This document shows, piece after piece, positions 63,445-64,000 of a stretch of 64,000 nt of DNA. Numbering within the stretch: the first letter of the stretch is position 1; each line of letters opens with the position of its first letter. Where the stretch lies: positions 1 to 64,000 of the forward strand of contig NZ_PPTQ01000003.1 in assembly GCF_003340345.1 (NCBI RefSeq), in the 5' to 3' direction. The translations under genes and the position numbers were made by a program. Below the pieces are notes generated by a model. The model did not search any database. It was not told the DNA's origin and worked only from the letters and a program-made list of their open reading frames with translations. This DNA comes from Paraeggerthella hongkongensis (GTDB lineage: Bacteria; Actinomycetota; Coriobacteriia; Coriobacteriales; Eggerthellaceae).

Positions 63445-64000
63445 TCATTCGTACCGATCGATCAAGTCGATCAGCTCCTGCTTGGAGTGTAGCGCAGTTT
63501 TTTCCAGAATGCGCCGCGTGTGCGTGCGGATGGTGCTTTCGGATACGAACAAGGCATCCGCGATGACCTTCGCCGATCGTCCGCGCGCCAGGTACGGAAG
63601 CACTTCCGCTTCGCGGCGCGTCAGGCCGTAGTACTCGGCTATCTGGTCGTAGACGCGTTCGCTGGCCGACTCCGCCTCCGCCTCGCTCATGGATCCTGCT
63701 CCGGTGGCGGCGGGCTTCGCAGCAGGCTGTTCAGGCGCTTCCGCAGCCATGCGATCTGTGCTTCGGGCGGGCGCTTCCGCAGCGTTGACCTGCGGCGCTG
63801 GCATTGCGGCGGCAATCTGGCCCGTGAGCGTTGCGGATGCGTCGCCGATGTTTGCGGAAGTGCTCTTCTCCTGTCGAGCGTCTGCTTCCTGGAAGAAGAA
63901 CGAGAATCGATGGCGCGTACTTTGAAGCACCAGGAGCATGGCGAGCACGTACACGGCGCCCACCGAGATGCCCACGATCAACATGGACGGTCTTTCCGGG
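63445..64000 (-). CDS. LuxR-family regulator with membrane segment, C-terminal part (runs off window)
   Basis: Only the last 185 residues are present: a hydrophobic helix at the start (VGISVGAVYVLAMLLVL), a low-complexity Ala/Pro linker of about 80 residues, and a LuxR-type helix-turn-helix (LTRREAEVLPYLARGRSAKVIADALFVSESTIRTHTRRIL, split). The frame is open to position 64000, so the N terminus, probably the rest of a multi-TM sensor, lies outside. It overlaps the racemase gene by 4 nt and is likely the same type as the regulator at 59385. Confidence 0.88.
   Translation of the reverse strand, partial: PERPSMLIVGISVGAVYVLAMLLVLQSTRHRFSFFFQEADARQEKSTSANIGDASATLTGQIAAAMPAPQVNAAEAPARSTDRMAAEAPEQPAAKPAATGAGSMSEAEAESASERVYDQIAEYYGLTRREAEVLPYLARGRSAKVIADALFVSESTIRTHTRRILEKTALHSKQELIDLIDRYE

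Overview
The window is a GC-rich bacterial chromosome segment that reads as Coriobacteriia, most likely family Eggerthellaceae (relatives of Eggerthella, Gordonibacter or Slackia). The grounds are indirect: a Tat-exported flavin reductase divergent from a multi-TM LuxR-type regulator, a second TM-LuxR protein cut by the window edge, paired DUF5692-like membrane proteins, anaerobe enzymes (2-oxoacid:ferredoxin oxidoreductase, rubrerythrin), sortase-anchored NEAT proteins in a high-GC background, and only a 5S rRNA gene as a taxonomic marker. Genus cannot be settled from this sequence.

Layout. 1-6.4 kb: end of an rRNA operon (5S), a GNAT acetyltransferase, a hybrid sensor kinase with two solute-binding sensor domains, and, convergent to it, an HPt protein plus a REC/degenerate-GGDEF/EAL protein, which could complete a split phosphorelay. 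6.4-13.5 kb: type III glutamine synthetase; a MerR regulator divergent from a paired SMR efflux pump through a textbook 19-bp-spacer promoter; ilvE-cimA-trpR-like genes (isoleucine by the citramalate route). 13.5-18.5 kb: two divergent DUF5692-like paralogues around a 29-bp palindrome, a TetR regulator, and a flavoprotein/isochorismatase/VanZ-like run. 18.9-27 kb: an Isd-like heme acquisition operon: NEAT protein (LPKTG), Shp-like protein, heme-binding lipoprotein, permease, ATPase, large NEAT protein (IPKTG).

27-35.6 kb: NUDIX hydrolase, Hsp20 under a perfect CIRCE element, phosphodiesterase and anchored nuclease, beta-carbonic anhydrase, rubrerythrin with a palindromic operator, an AbrB/ParE-type toxin-antitoxin pair, and a MacB-like ABC exporter. 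35.8-49.3 kb: M18 aminopeptidase, NSS transporter, IMP dehydrogenase, a LysR regulator divergent from a PaaK-like ligase followed by a free-standing LysR effector domain, a flippase, and a four-domain 2-oxoacid:ferredoxin oxidoreductase in three genes. 49.3-57.3 kb: a PezAT/zeta-like toxin-antitoxin pair, M20 amidohydrolase, YaaA, a Fic protein whose promoter lies inside a perfect 20-bp-arm palindrome, and leuS. 57.3-64 kb: flavin reductase, TM-LuxR regulator, Old Yellow Enzyme-type reductase, YdcF-like protein, Asp/Glu racemase-like protein and a truncated LuxR protein.

The most unusual material is between or beside genes. There are three intergenic elements of about 150-162 bp (6109-6259, 13583-13741, 18594-18755), each with 18-31-nt inverted arms around about 100-115 nt; several very long perfect hairpins; the LysR effector domain lacking its HTH; the Fic self-operator; and the heme locus. 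Starts were placed by Shine-Dalgarno spacing, so several genes are annotated shorter than their longest possible reading frame. No tRNA, CRISPR array, insertion sequence or phage gene was recognised.
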